64,000 nucleotides of DNA from Paenibacillus sp. FSL M7-0420 (GTDB taxonomy: Bacteria > Bacillota > Bacilli > Paenibacillales > Paenibacillaceae): contig NZ_JBBOCJ010000001.1 of NCBI RefSeq assembly GCF_038002345.1, positions 5,890,001 to 5,954,000 on the forward strand, in the 5' to 3' direction. The notes below the pieces were generated by a model. The model saw nothing but the letters and a program-made list of their open reading frames with translations. It ran no database searches and was not told the DNA's origin. The position numbers and the translations under genes were made by a program. This document shows positions 8,170 to 15,892 of the stretch, piece after piece (the first letter of the stretch is position 1; each line of letters begins with the position of its first letter).

Positions 8170-9105
8170 CTACCCCCGGCGCAGAGTCAGCACAGTAAGC
8201 TCCGGGCGGCACAGGAAGCGCAACGGCATCAATGTCTCGCCGAACCCCCTGTTCACATACACTGGCATGGCCTTATTCTCTGTATAATACAAGCCGTCTA
8301 TGTATTTCTGAGATCCGTAGGGCGTGAACGGCGCGCCGACCAGCGGCAGGCGAATCTGACCGCCGTGGCTATGCCCCGAGAGCTGAAGGTGAAACGGGTA
8401 CGCTTCCGCCACCTCGGCGTAATCCGGCTCATGCATCAGCAGTACCGTGAAGATGCCGTCCGGAATATGCTGCACAGCTGCCTCCGGGTCCGGCTTGCCG
8501 TGCAGCATATCATCCAGTCCTGCTACAGCAATCGTCGCTCCGCCTTGCTTGATCAGATAGGACTCGTTCCGCAGGACGCGGAATCCGGCCTCCGTCAGCA
8601 GACGGGTCAGCAGCTCCGTATTCTTGTAATCATGATTCCCGAGGATGGCATACTTCCCAAGCGGAGCCTGTAGCTCTGCCAGCAAGGGGACTGAGTCGGT
8701 CAGATCCTCGGCATAGCTGTCTACGATATCCCCGGTGAAGCAGATCAGATCCGGCTGCTCTTCCTTGATATGCTTCGTCAGCCGGGCCAGATCCTTCGCA
8801 TCCTTGTTGAAGCCCAGATGCACATCGCTGAAATGAACCAGCCGGGTCCCGGCGAACGCGGACGGCAGCTCCGCAAGCGGCAGCTCCCGGCGGGTCACCT
8901 CTAACCAGTTCGGCTCCCCTTGCCAGGCATAGCCGCCGGCGAGGAGACCCGCCCCTACCACCGCTCCTGCCCCCCGGGCCAGAAACTGGCGGCGGGTCAT
9001 CTTGCGGCCGCTTCGGCCTTCCGGCAGCGGGGGACCCGTTCCTGCGCCGTCTGGCGCAGCGGGAACTGTACGCCCGGGAGAGCGCCCGAACGGCTTTTTG
9101 CTCAT
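8170..9105 (-). CDS. Tat-exported metallophosphoesterase (YkuE-like)
   Basis: A 311-residue calcineurin-like phosphoesterase. A twin-arginine signal is visible: TRRQFLARGAG followed by a hydrophobic run to about residue 63, as in Bacillus YkuE, a Tat substrate attached to the cell wall. Metal and phosphate motifs are present in order: FSDVHLG (DxH), GDIVD, GNHDY (GNHD), HEPDY and GHSHGGQ (GHxH). The 38 residues before the twin arginine are Pro/Gly-rich; a start at Met36 (nearer the RR) is possible, but the ATG at 9105 has GGAGAATC upstream. The substrate is unknown; this branch includes lipid and nucleotide phosphodiesterases. Confidence 0.9.
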   Translation of the reverse strand: MSKKPFGRSPGRTVPAAPDGAGTGPPLPEGRSGRKMTRRQFLARGAGAVVGAGLLAGGYAWQGEPNWLEVTRRELPLAELPSAFAGTRLVHFSDVHLGFNKDAKDLARLTKHIKEEQPDLICFTGDIVDSYAEDLTDSVPLLAELQAPLGKYAILGNHDYKNTELLTRLLTEAGFRVLRNESYLIKQGGATIAVAGLDDMLHGKPDPEAAVQHIPDGIFTVLLMHEPDYAEVAEAYPFHLQLSGHSHGGQIRLPLVGAPFTPYGSQKYIDGLYYTENKAMPVYVNRGFGETLMPLRFLCRPELTVLTLRRG

Positions 9106-9154
9106 AGGGAGATTCTCCTTTCCATCATGAAATTTATTGGGTTCATATTGCTTA

Positions 9155-9883
9155 TTATTTCTGCCTGAAATCCTGCGTTCCCTGCTCCTCCAGCTCCTCT
9201 TCCTTATCCTCTACGGCTTCATCCACCTTATCATCAATATCTACTTCAATGGCCGCCTCAATCTCTTCCTCCGTGGTATTTCCCCCAAGAATCTTGCGGA
9301 ACAAGCCCAGCATGGACAGCGCATAAGCGACCGTAATGAAGCTGAAGCAGATCTGCATAACTACAACCAGCCTTGAGGTATTATCTATGGGAGCTATATC
9401 CCCGTAACCGACTGTCGTAAAAGTAGCCACGCTGAAATAGAGGAATGTAATCAACTGGCTAAGCAGATCCTGGCCCAAGCCTTCTCCCTGGAACGAGGAC
9501 TGTCCAAACAGCTTATAAATCGATGTATATACGACTGTAAAAAAAACAATGCAGGTGAACGCAGCGGTGCTGATCCGGACCAGCGTCTGCTGCAGCCTGA
9601 CTTCCTTGCTGTTGGAATCCCTGATTTCATGGAAAATAAACAGAATATAGAACAGGACTGAAGCCAGGACAAAAAACAGAATCAGTCCGCGCAGTCCCCG
9701 GTTGCCGGGCACAATCGTCCCCAGATCGATCAGGTTCAGCAGATCCTCCACCGAGATCAGCGCATAGATCAGAATAGGAGCGAGCAGCACGCCTCTGCCC
9801 ATCCAGTTCAGCTTCATCCGGCCAAACCTCAGTACCAGGAATACAATGACAATGATATTGAAGGCCCAGATCCACCATGCCAT
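9155..9883 (-). CDS. Potassium channel family protein
   Basis: A 242-residue membrane protein with the K+ selectivity filter TTVGYGDIAP (156-165). About five hydrophobic segments precede or follow it: residues 4-20, 32-48, 65-84, 105-124 and, after the pore helix, 172-194. The last two flanking the pore form the Ion_trans_2 module; the N-terminal helices are an extra. The C terminus is strongly acidic (GGNTTEEEIEA and onward to EEELEEQ) and could be a gating or tethering tail. No RCK/TrkA domain is attached. It is the first gene of a same-strand run with the phosphoesterase, 49 bp apart. Confidence 0.9.
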   Translation of the reverse strand: MAWWIWAFNIIVIVFLVLRFGRMKLNWMGRGVLLAPILIYALISVEDLLNLIDLGTIVPGNRGLRGLILFFVLASVLFYILFIFHEIRDSNSKEVRLQQTLVRISTAAFTCIVFFTVVYTSIYKLFGQSSFQGEGLGQDLLSQLITFLYFSVATFTTVGYGDIAPIDNTSRLVVVMQICFSFITVAYALSMLGLFRKILGGNTTEEEIEAAIEVDIDDKVDEAVEDKEEELEEQGTQDFRQK

Positions 9884-9982
9884 AGCCTTTACGCTCCTGT
9901 TCTAAGCTCCCGGCTTCCCGCCGGGAAGGTCCTCATCCGGTCCTGCCGGCACCCGCAAAGCAGCGGCTTGCCCGGACTTATA

Positions 9983-10822
9983 CTACCCCTTAGTGTGCTG
10001 ACCGGCTCCAGTCTTAGCCCGCGAGTCCTCCTCTGGTCCGCTAATGACCCTGATCCGGCATTCTTCCTCAGGAGCTTCGCGGTAGGCGCGGGCAATTCCC
10101 TTATCCTTAATGTCCGCCCGGCTGACCCGCCGCTGCTTGAAGCTTACTTCAACCTCCTGTGTGAACGGGAACGGAGTCAGGGTCAGCGTCGCACTGTCCT
10201 GCCACTCCGCCTCAATGGCACGGCCGGAGGTGAAGCTGAATTCCTCGCTGCCGGAGAAGCCGTCTACGAACCAGGGATGCTTCTCGGATTCGGCGCTGCC
10301 CGGCCTACTAAGCGCCAAGAACAGCGACAGATCATCGCAGAATTGCAGCAGTCTGGCGTCATAATACAGCTCGCCTTCTTCAAGCGGCTTGCTCTGCTCC
10401 AGCTCCCGGTGGATACGGGCGCGGCGGTCCGCTTCACCCTCCAGATATTGCGTCAGCTCCGGGCACTCCTCACCCGACACCTCAATCAGCCGTTCAAAAT
10501 GCGAGCTGCACAGCAGCGCCCCGTATGGCGTCTTCGCTTCCACCTCATCGATTCCCCGTCTATAAAAGGTCAGCTTCGGCACAACGGGAAAATCGAGGAA
10601 GCTGTAAGGCAGCCCCTCCGCATCATTCCAGAACGGTGTCTCATCCAGATCAATCCAGCCCCGGTCATGGTTGCTTACTGCCCACAATACCTCAGCCCGG
10701 CGGCCTTCCGCGGGCGTATGCTCTTCCTTGAACCACTTAGCAAATTCTCCAGCCAGCAGCCCGTGCTCATGCTGCTTCGTCATTACAAGCGTTCCATCCT
10801 GTTCACGGCAAATCACAGTCAT
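9983..10822 (-). CDS. DUF3891 family protein
   Basis: A 279-residue cytoplasmic protein that I recognise as DUF3891. The N-terminal half carries the conserved signature: an early TKQHEHGLLAG with His, then AVSNHDRGWIDLDETP (a paired His-Asp suggestive of an HD-like metal site) and GALLCSSHFERL. The function is unknown. The histidine pattern suggests a hydrolase, but this is inference. No signal peptide or membrane span is visible. It starts at ATG 10822 and lies about 100 bp downstream of a paired-hairpin element (10868-10950). The C-terminal 25 residues are charged and probably disordered. Confidence 0.8.
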   Translation of the reverse strand: MTVICREQDGTLVMTKQHEHGLLAGEFAKWFKEEHTPAEGRRAEVLWAVSNHDRGWIDLDETPFWNDAEGLPYSFLDFPVVPKLTFYRRGIDEVEAKTPYGALLCSSHFERLIEVSGEECPELTQYLEGEADRRARIHRELEQSKPLEEGELYYDARLLQFCDDLSLFLALSRPGSAESEKHPWFVDGFSGSEEFSFTSGRAIEAEWQDSATLTLTPFPFTQEVEVSFKQRRVSRADIKDKGIARAYREAPEEECRIRVISGPEEDSRAKTGAGQHTKG

Positions 10823-10867
10823 TCCTCCCCGTTATCCGCTGTCAGGCGGCAATCTCCAAAATATAAG

Positions 10868-10950
10868 AATTTATAGGTTTTACGCTATAAATTATCCTTC
10901 TATTTCTCGCTGAAACGATACCGTCCTTAAAAGGACGGCAAAGCCGTTTC
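10868..10950. other. Two-hairpin structured intergenic element
   Basis: On the minus strand, a composite hairpin GAAACGG...CCGTCCTT/AAGGACGG...CGTTTC (10912-10950) is followed by AATTTATAG/CTATAAATT (10868-10893). It lies in the leader of the DUF3891 gene or forms a mobile palindromic repeat. The GGCAAAGCC piece on the plus strand superficially recalls a c-di-GMP-I riboswitch, but the other conserved parts are absent. Confidence 0.5.
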
Positions 10951-11107
10951 CACTTGGCTATGTAGATTATAACATATTCACCTATATTTATTGGAACCTG
11001 CACACGTATGGCTATTCTATGCAGCTACAGGCTCTTCATTACAGGCTGTCTACACATGTACCCTTTTTCCAGCCGACCAGAAACATCCTATGCCAGGCGC
11101 AGCCAAA

Positions 11108-11140
11108 CAGGCCACTCAGGAATGACACCTGAATGGCCTG
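11108..11140 (-). terminator. Terminator after sdhB
   Basis: CAGGCCA-TCAGG pairs with CCTGA-TGGCCTG with one mismatch, and a short TTT follows on the minus strand, about 40 bp after the sdhB stop. Confidence 0.6.
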
Positions 11141-11177
11141 CTACGATTCTCACTATAGAGAAATGGGCTACACTGCC

Positions 11178-11942
11178 TCAGACACCCAGCCAGCGCTTGA
11201 ACATATGCTTCGTTGTCTGCTTGTTGATCTCGGCAATGGAGGTGGTCAGCGGAATGCCCTTCGGGCAGGCCCGCACACAGTTCTGCGAGTTACCGCAGCC
11301 GTCGATGCCGCCGTCATCCATGAGCGCATCCAGGCGCTCTTCAGCATTCATCTCTCCTGTAGGGTGAGCGTTGAACAGGCGCACCTGGGAGATGGCTGCC
11401 GGCCCGATGAAGTCAGTCTTCTCATTGACATTCGGACAAGCCTCCAGACAGACGCCGCAAGTCATGCATTTAGACAGCTCATACGCCCACTGGCGTTTCT
11501 TCTCCGGCATACGCGGTCCCGGACCGAGATCATACGTGCCGTCAATCGGAATCCAGGCCTTGACCCGCTTCAGGGCATTGAACATCCGGCTGCGGTCAAT
11601 CACCAGGTCGCGGACGACCGGGAAGGTCTTCATCGGCTCAATGCGCACCGGCTGCTCCAGATTGTCGATCAGCGCTGCACAGGCCTGACGGGGCTTGCCG
11701 TTGATCACCATGGAGCAAGCACCGCAGACCTCTTCCAGACAGTTGGATTCCCAGCATACAGGAACTGTATTATCGCCTTTTGCGTTCACCGGATTACGCT
11801 GAATCTCCATCAGTGCGCTGATCACGTTCATCCCCGGGCGGTAGGCAAGCTCGAACTCCTCCGTATAGGGGCTGGTCTCCGGTTCATCCTGGCGGGTAAT
11901 AATAAATTTCACATTTTTGGGAGCTGCTGCTGTTTCCGCCAT
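11178..11942 (-). CDS. sdhB: Succinate dehydrogenase iron-sulfur subunit
   Basis: A 254-residue electron-transfer subunit of complex II that passes electrons from SdhA FAD to the membrane haem/menaquinone. The N-terminal [2Fe-2S] ferredoxin-like cluster ligands are in CWESNCLEEVCGACSM with a fourth Cys in RQAC. The C-terminal half holds CMTCGVCLEACPN and CGNSQNCVRACPKGIP for the [4Fe-4S] and [3Fe-4S] centres. The length matches Bacillus SdhB (about 253). It is the last gene of sdhC-sdhA-sdhB, 38 bp after sdhA, and ends before a hairpin terminator. Confidence 0.97.
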   Translation of the reverse strand: MAETAAAPKNVKFIITRQDEPETSPYTEEFELAYRPGMNVISALMEIQRNPVNAKGDNTVPVCWESNCLEEVCGACSMVINGKPRQACAALIDNLEQPVRIEPMKTFPVVRDLVIDRSRMFNALKRVKAWIPIDGTYDLGPGPRMPEKKRQWAYELSKCMTCGVCLEACPNVNEKTDFIGPAAISQVRLFNAHPTGEMNAEERLDALMDDGGIDGCGNSQNCVRACPKGIPLTTSIAEINKQTTKHMFKRWLGV

Positions 11943-11980
11943 GTCAGTTACCTCCTAGAAAATTTGGTTAGTCTAACCGA

Positions 11981-13723
11981 TCAGTCCTTCGAGTAATCCC
12001 GCACGCGCGGAGGAATCAGTGATACATCGACTTCCTCGTAGGAGATCTGCGGGCCGTCAGCCGTCCAGGCCGCTTTGGTGGTCTTGAGGAATTCCTCATC
12101 ATTACGTGTCGGGAACTCCGGCTTGTAATGTGCGCCCCGACTCTCATTACGCAGGAGGGCTCCAAGCGTCATCGCCTCCGACAGCTCCAGCATGTTCCAC
12201 AGCTGGCGGGTGAAGGCCACGCCCTGGTTGCTCCAGCGCGAAGTGTCGCTCATATTGATATTTTTGTAGCGTTCCTTCAGCTCTTTGATTTTGCCGATCG
12301 TCGCTTCCAGCTTCTTGTTCTCACGCACCACGGTCATGTTCGCCGTCATCCATTCGCCAAGCTCCTTATGGATCACGTAAGCATTCTCTGTGCCAGTCAT
12401 CCCCAGCAGCGACTCATATTTATCGGTCTGCGTCTTGTGGAAGCTGTCGAACACCGTGGAGGAGATATCCTGCACCGATTTCTTAAGGCCCTTGATGTAT
12501 TCCACAGCCTTCGGACCGGAGACCATCCCGCCATAAATGGCAGAGACCAGGGAATTCGCTCCCAGACGGTTGGCCCCGTGGTATTGATATTCACATTCCC
12601 CTGCCGCGAACAAGCCGGGAATATTCGTCATTTGATTATAGTCGACCCACATGCCGCCCATCGAATAATGCACAGCCGGGAAGATTTTCATCGGAATCTT
12701 GCGGGGATCATCCCCCATGAACTTCTCGTAGATCTCAATAATGCCGCCCAGCTTAACGTCAAGCTCCTTCGGGTCCTTATGCGACAGATCCAGGTAGACC
12801 ATGTTCTCGCCGTTAATGCCCAGCCCCTGATCCACACACACATTGAAAATCTCACGGGTAGCAATATCGCGCGGCACCAGGTTACCGTACGAAGGATATT
12901 TCTCTTCAAGGAAGTACCACGGCTTACCGTCCTTATAGGTCCAGATCCGCCCGCCTTCACCGCGCGCCGATTCCGACATCAGCCGCAGCTTGTCATCGCC
13001 GGGAATCGCCGTCGGGTGAATCTGAATGAATTCCCCGTTCGCATAATGCACACCCTGTTGATACACGGCGCTTGCTGCGGTTCCTGTGTTGATGACCGAA
13101 TTCGTGGTTTTGCCGAAAATAATCCCCGGACCGCCGCTGGCCAGAATGACCGCGTCCGCCGGGAAGGTCTGAATCTCCATCGTCTTGAGATTCTGGGCGC
13201 TGATACCGCGGCAGACCCGCTCGTCATCCAGAATCACCGAGAGGAATTCCCAGTTCTCGCTCTTGGTAACCAGGCCTTCCGCCTCCCAGCGGCGCACCTG
13301 CTCATCCAGTGCATAGAGCAGCTGCTGACCGGTAGTCGCACCCGCGAAGGCTGTACGGTGGCGCTTGGTTCCGCCGAACCGGCGGAAGTCAAGCAGCCCC
13401 TCCGGCGTACGGTTGAACATTACGCCCATCCGGTCCATCAGGTGAATAATGCCGGGTGCCGCTTCGCACATGGCCTTCACCGGAGGCTGGTTGGCCAGGA
13501 AGTCGCCGCCATAGACGGTATCGTCGAAATGCTCCCAGGGCGAGTCGCCCTCGCCCTTGGTATTCACGGCGCCATTGATGCCGCCTTGCGCGCAGACGGA
13601 ATGTGATCTTTTGACAGGGACCAGTGAGAATAGATGTACATGCGCGCCGGATTCAGCGGCCTTAATGGTAGCCATCAGGCCGGCCAGACCGCCGCCCACG
13701 ATGATGATATCGGCTGATGCCAT
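11981..13723 (-). CDS. sdhA: Succinate dehydrogenase flavoprotein subunit
   Basis: A 580-residue catalytic subunit that oxidises succinate to fumarate in the TCA cycle. The FAD-binding GGGLAGLMA is at residues 9-17, and the covalent-FAD His is in RSHSVCAQGGINGA. Catalytic residues lie in HPTAIPGDDKLRLMSESARGEGG split across the capping domain, and FAD closure in GLFAAGECEYQYHGANRLG. The C-terminal helical domain ends with ESRGAHYKPEFP and a dicarboxylate-side RDY. The length matches Bacillus-type SdhA (about 585), not the longer proteobacterial form. It sits between sdhC (74 bp) and sdhB (38 bp). Confidence 0.98.
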   Translation of the reverse strand: MASADIIIVGGGLAGLMATIKAAESGAHVHLFSLVPVKRSHSVCAQGGINGAVNTKGEGDSPWEHFDDTVYGGDFLANQPPVKAMCEAAPGIIHLMDRMGVMFNRTPEGLLDFRRFGGTKRHRTAFAGATTGQQLLYALDEQVRRWEAEGLVTKSENWEFLSVILDDERVCRGISAQNLKTMEIQTFPADAVILASGGPGIIFGKTTNSVINTGTAASAVYQQGVHYANGEFIQIHPTAIPGDDKLRLMSESARGEGGRIWTYKDGKPWYFLEEKYPSYGNLVPRDIATREIFNVCVDQGLGINGENMVYLDLSHKDPKELDVKLGGIIEIYEKFMGDDPRKIPMKIFPAVHYSMGGMWVDYNQMTNIPGLFAAGECEYQYHGANRLGANSLVSAIYGGMVSGPKAVEYIKGLKKSVQDISSTVFDSFHKTQTDKYESLLGMTGTENAYVIHKELGEWMTANMTVVRENKKLEATIGKIKELKERYKNINMSDTSRWSNQGVAFTRQLWNMLELSEAMTLGALLRNESRGAHYKPEFPTRNDEEFLKTTKAAWTADGPQISYEEVDVSLIPPRVRDYSKD

Positions 13724-13797
13724 GATTGTTCCCCTCCTAAAAGTTTTGTGAGCGTGTCAGCAGCACAAGTTAACCGCTTCCACGCACCTCTATATTC

Positions 13798-14463
13798 TTA
13801 AATAAAACTGCGCACTGACTGCATCGCCGTAGCGGCAGTTTGGAATTCATCGTTACGGAAGGTAACCAGCGACAGGACGAACATGAAAGTAACGATAACA
13901 AAAATACCTAGGCAAAGTACGGACGATACTCTCTGCGAACGCGGACCCACCGTGATTCCCCAGCTGATCAGGAACGACCATAGACCGTTGGAGAAGTGGA
14001 AGCAGGCAGCCACGATTCCGACAATATAGAGAGTCATCAGCAGCGGCTGGGTCACAATGTTATGCATCACTCCGCCAAGCTGATCATGCTCCACCTTGCC
14101 GAGCGCTACCTGGACGCGGGTGTCCCACAGATGCCAGACAATGAAGATGAAGGTGACAACTCCGCTGATCCGCTGCAGCGTATAACGCCAGTTGCGCTCA
14201 AGATTGTAGCGGTTCAGGTTCGGCTTGGACTGGTACGCGATGTACAGGCCGTAGACTCCATGGTACAGCAGCGGCAGCCAGATGCCGAACAATTCCAGGA
14301 AGAAGACAAGCGGCAGGCTGTTCAGCCACAGCACACTGTCTGTGAAACCAGAAGCGCCACCCTCTACTGCTGCGAAGTTCGTCAGCATGTGCTCAAGGAA
14401 GAATGCCCCGAGCGGGATAACGCCGAGCAAGGAATGAATCTTTCTGGAATAAAATCCTCTCAT
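13798..14463 (-). CDS. sdhC: Succinate dehydrogenase cytochrome b558 subunit
   Basis: A 221-residue integral membrane anchor that binds two haems b and reduces menaquinone. Five hydrophobic helices are visible, with candidate haem-ligand His in KIHSLLG, LEHML, HGVYG, VWHLWD and CFHFSNGLW. I place the start at the ATG at 14461-14463 (MRGFYSRKIHSL), because AAAGGGG lies about 9 nt upstream; an in-frame extension to 14520 adds 19 residues with no ribosome site and a non-homologous look. It is the first gene of sdhCAB. A divergent LysR gene and possible operators lie upstream. Confidence 0.95.
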   Translation of the reverse strand: MRGFYSRKIHSLLGVIPLGAFFLEHMLTNFAAVEGGASGFTDSVLWLNSLPLVFFLELFGIWLPLLYHGVYGLYIAYQSKPNLNRYNLERNWRYTLQRISGVVTFIFIVWHLWDTRVQVALGKVEHDQLGGVMHNIVTQPLLMTLYIVGIVAACFHFSNGLWSFLISWGITVGPRSQRVSSVLCLGIFVIVTFMFVLSLVTFRNDEFQTAATAMQSVRSFI

Positions 14464-14625
14464 GCAAAGTGTCCCCTTTCCATATAAAACAGCGTTTTCA
14501 CAAGTCTTTTTAAAGAGCATACACCGCCGGGAGTACAGTTGAAACAGGGCAGCGGCAGGCTTGATTTACCGGCTAATAGTCTGTTTTCACCACTATCCAT
14601 TGTTTTCCCGGACTTTGCTGAATAA

Positions 14626-14640
14626 TTCACAATATGTGAA
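14626..14640. promoter_or_regulatory. Inverted repeat TTCACA-N3-TGTGAA upstream of sdhC
   Basis: TTCACAATATGTGAA is a near-perfect dyad (TTCACA, ATA, TGTGAA), about 165 bp upstream of sdhC. It could bind the divergently encoded LysR regulator, a Rex or a Crp/Fnr-type protein; the exact spacing fits none of their consensus sites well. Confidence 0.4.
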
Positions 14641-14741
14641 TATCTTGTGTCACTTTTCATGTTACTCTTTTTTTGCTTATAAGGGAATTGCAATCTAATT
14701 ATTAATCGTTATACAATAATTGCATAAGAATATTTTTAATA

Positions 14742-14756
14742 TGATAATAATTCTCA
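14742..14756. promoter_or_regulatory. Fur-box-like site in the sdhC-lysR intergenic region
   Basis: TGATAATAATTCTCA matches the 7-1-7 Fur consensus TGATAAT-N-ATTATCA at 14 of 15 positions counting the free centre. It lies 280 bp from sdhC and 120 bp from the LysR gene. Iron-dependent control of an iron-rich enzyme, directly or through a small RNA, is the natural reading. Confidence 0.5.
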
Positions 14757-14878
14757 TTTAGCTTCATTAATAACTTACAATTTAGGGTTGCCTTCCTGCT
14801 CATCAGGAGAACCTTGGATCATCGGCTATACTTTTTATCACAGTTGGATGGGAATTTGGGAGAGAGGAGCACTTTGAA

Positions 14879-15778
14879 ATGTATGATGATTTAGATGCGT
14901 TTGCTGCGGTGGTGGAGCACTCCAGCCTGAACCGGGCCTCGCGCCAGCTCAACCTGTCCCAACCTGCCCTCTCCCGCAAAATCTCCAAGCTGGAGGAGCG
15001 GCTCGGCGTCGCCCTGTTCAACCGCTTCGGCAAGCGCCTGGAGCTTACAGAGGTTGGCCGGCTTACCTACACCTATGCGCTGGAGCAGCGGCAGCAGCGT
15101 TCCAAGTTCCTGGAAGCGTTATCGAAGTTCAAGGAGGGCGAGCCGCAGCTCGTAACCCTGGGTGCCAGCCTGACCACATTGCAGACCACCCTGCCTCCCC
15201 TCGTAAAAGCGTACACCGAGAAATATCCGGCAGCCGAGCTGAAGCTCATCACCGGGAAGACCCATGAGATGGTTACCGCTGTCAGCGAAGGCAAATGCGA
15301 TGTCGCCATCATCGCCTCCCAGGTCCGGGAGCCGGGGCTGCGCTGCATCCCGCTGTTCGAGGACCAGCTCCGGCTGGTCGTCTCCGAGCAGCATCCGCTG
15401 ACCCTGACGCCGCGGCTCACCATGGAGCATCTCTCCCGGCTGCCGATGATTCTTTTCTCCAAGGGAACCTGGTACCGCCGGACGACAGATGATCTGTTCC
15501 AGCGCTGCGGGGTGGATCCCGATGTACGGATGGAGATCGATTCCTTCGAGGCCATCGTCCGTCTGCTGCCCACCATCAAAGCTGCGGCCCTGCTGCCGAA
15601 TTCGTATCTTCGCCCGGAGCTGCTGAACGGCGGGGGACTGGTCTCCCTGCACATCAAGGAGCTGGAGCAGACGCAGCGGACCACTTGCCTCATCTACCAG
15701 AGCAGCGGCGGACTCAGTACGGCAGCGCGCTGCCTGGTGCAGGTGACGGAGGATGTCTTCCTAAACAGCCGCGAGTAG
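14879..15778 (+). CDS. LysR-family regulator divergent from sdhCAB
   Basis: A 299-residue LysR-type regulator. The winged HTH is at residues 1-60 (NRASRQLNLSQPALSRKISKLEERL), with the effector domain at about 90-295 and a conserved GASLTTLQTTLPP first strand as in CcpC/CitR-like proteins. Bacillus CcpC represses citrate-cycle genes in response to citrate, so the divergent placement against sdhCAB suggests similar control here, but this is inference. The start is ATG 14879 with GAGAGAGGAG about 10 nt upstream. A terminator (15797-15857) follows. Confidence 0.9.
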   Translation: MYDDLDAFAAVVEHSSLNRASRQLNLSQPALSRKISKLEERLGVALFNRFGKRLELTEVGRLTYTYALEQRQQRSKFLEALSKFKEGEPQLVTLGASLTTLQTTLPPLVKAYTEKYPAAELKLITGKTHEMVTAVSEGKCDVAIIASQVREPGLRCIPLFEDQLRLVVSEQHPLTLTPRLTMEHLSRLPMILFSKGTWYRRTTDDLFQRCGVDPDVRMEIDSFEAIVRLLPTIKAAALLPNSYLRPELLNGGGLVSLHIKELEQTQRTTCLIYQSSGGLSTAARCLVQVTEDVFLNSRE

Positions 15779-15796
15779 CGGCGGGGAACACAGCAA

Positions 15797-15857
15797 TCAC
15801 CCGGCAAGCCTCCGTAATGCTACGGATCGGCCTGCCGGGTGAGGATACTGCCGGGTA
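15797..15857 (+). terminator. Terminator between convergent lysR and solute-binding gene
   Basis: A long hairpin, TCACCCGGCA...TGCCGGGTGA with an inner CCGTA/TACGG, is followed 10 bp later by AATTTTTTT on the plus strand. It probably serves both convergent genes. Confidence 0.6.
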
Positions 15858-15892
15858 ATTTTTTTGCTATACTAAGCCAGACTTACACAAGA

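Noticed and set aside
10912..10950. A c-di-GMP-I (GEMM) riboswitch suggested by GGACGGCAAAGCC
   Set aside because: The 5-prime GGGCAAACC part and the 3-prime conserved pieces of the class are missing, and the orientation would point away from the DUF3891 gene.
12128..13606. A 492-codon open frame antisense to sdhA
   Set aside because: High-GC codon bias of sdhA opens the opposite strand; no motif.
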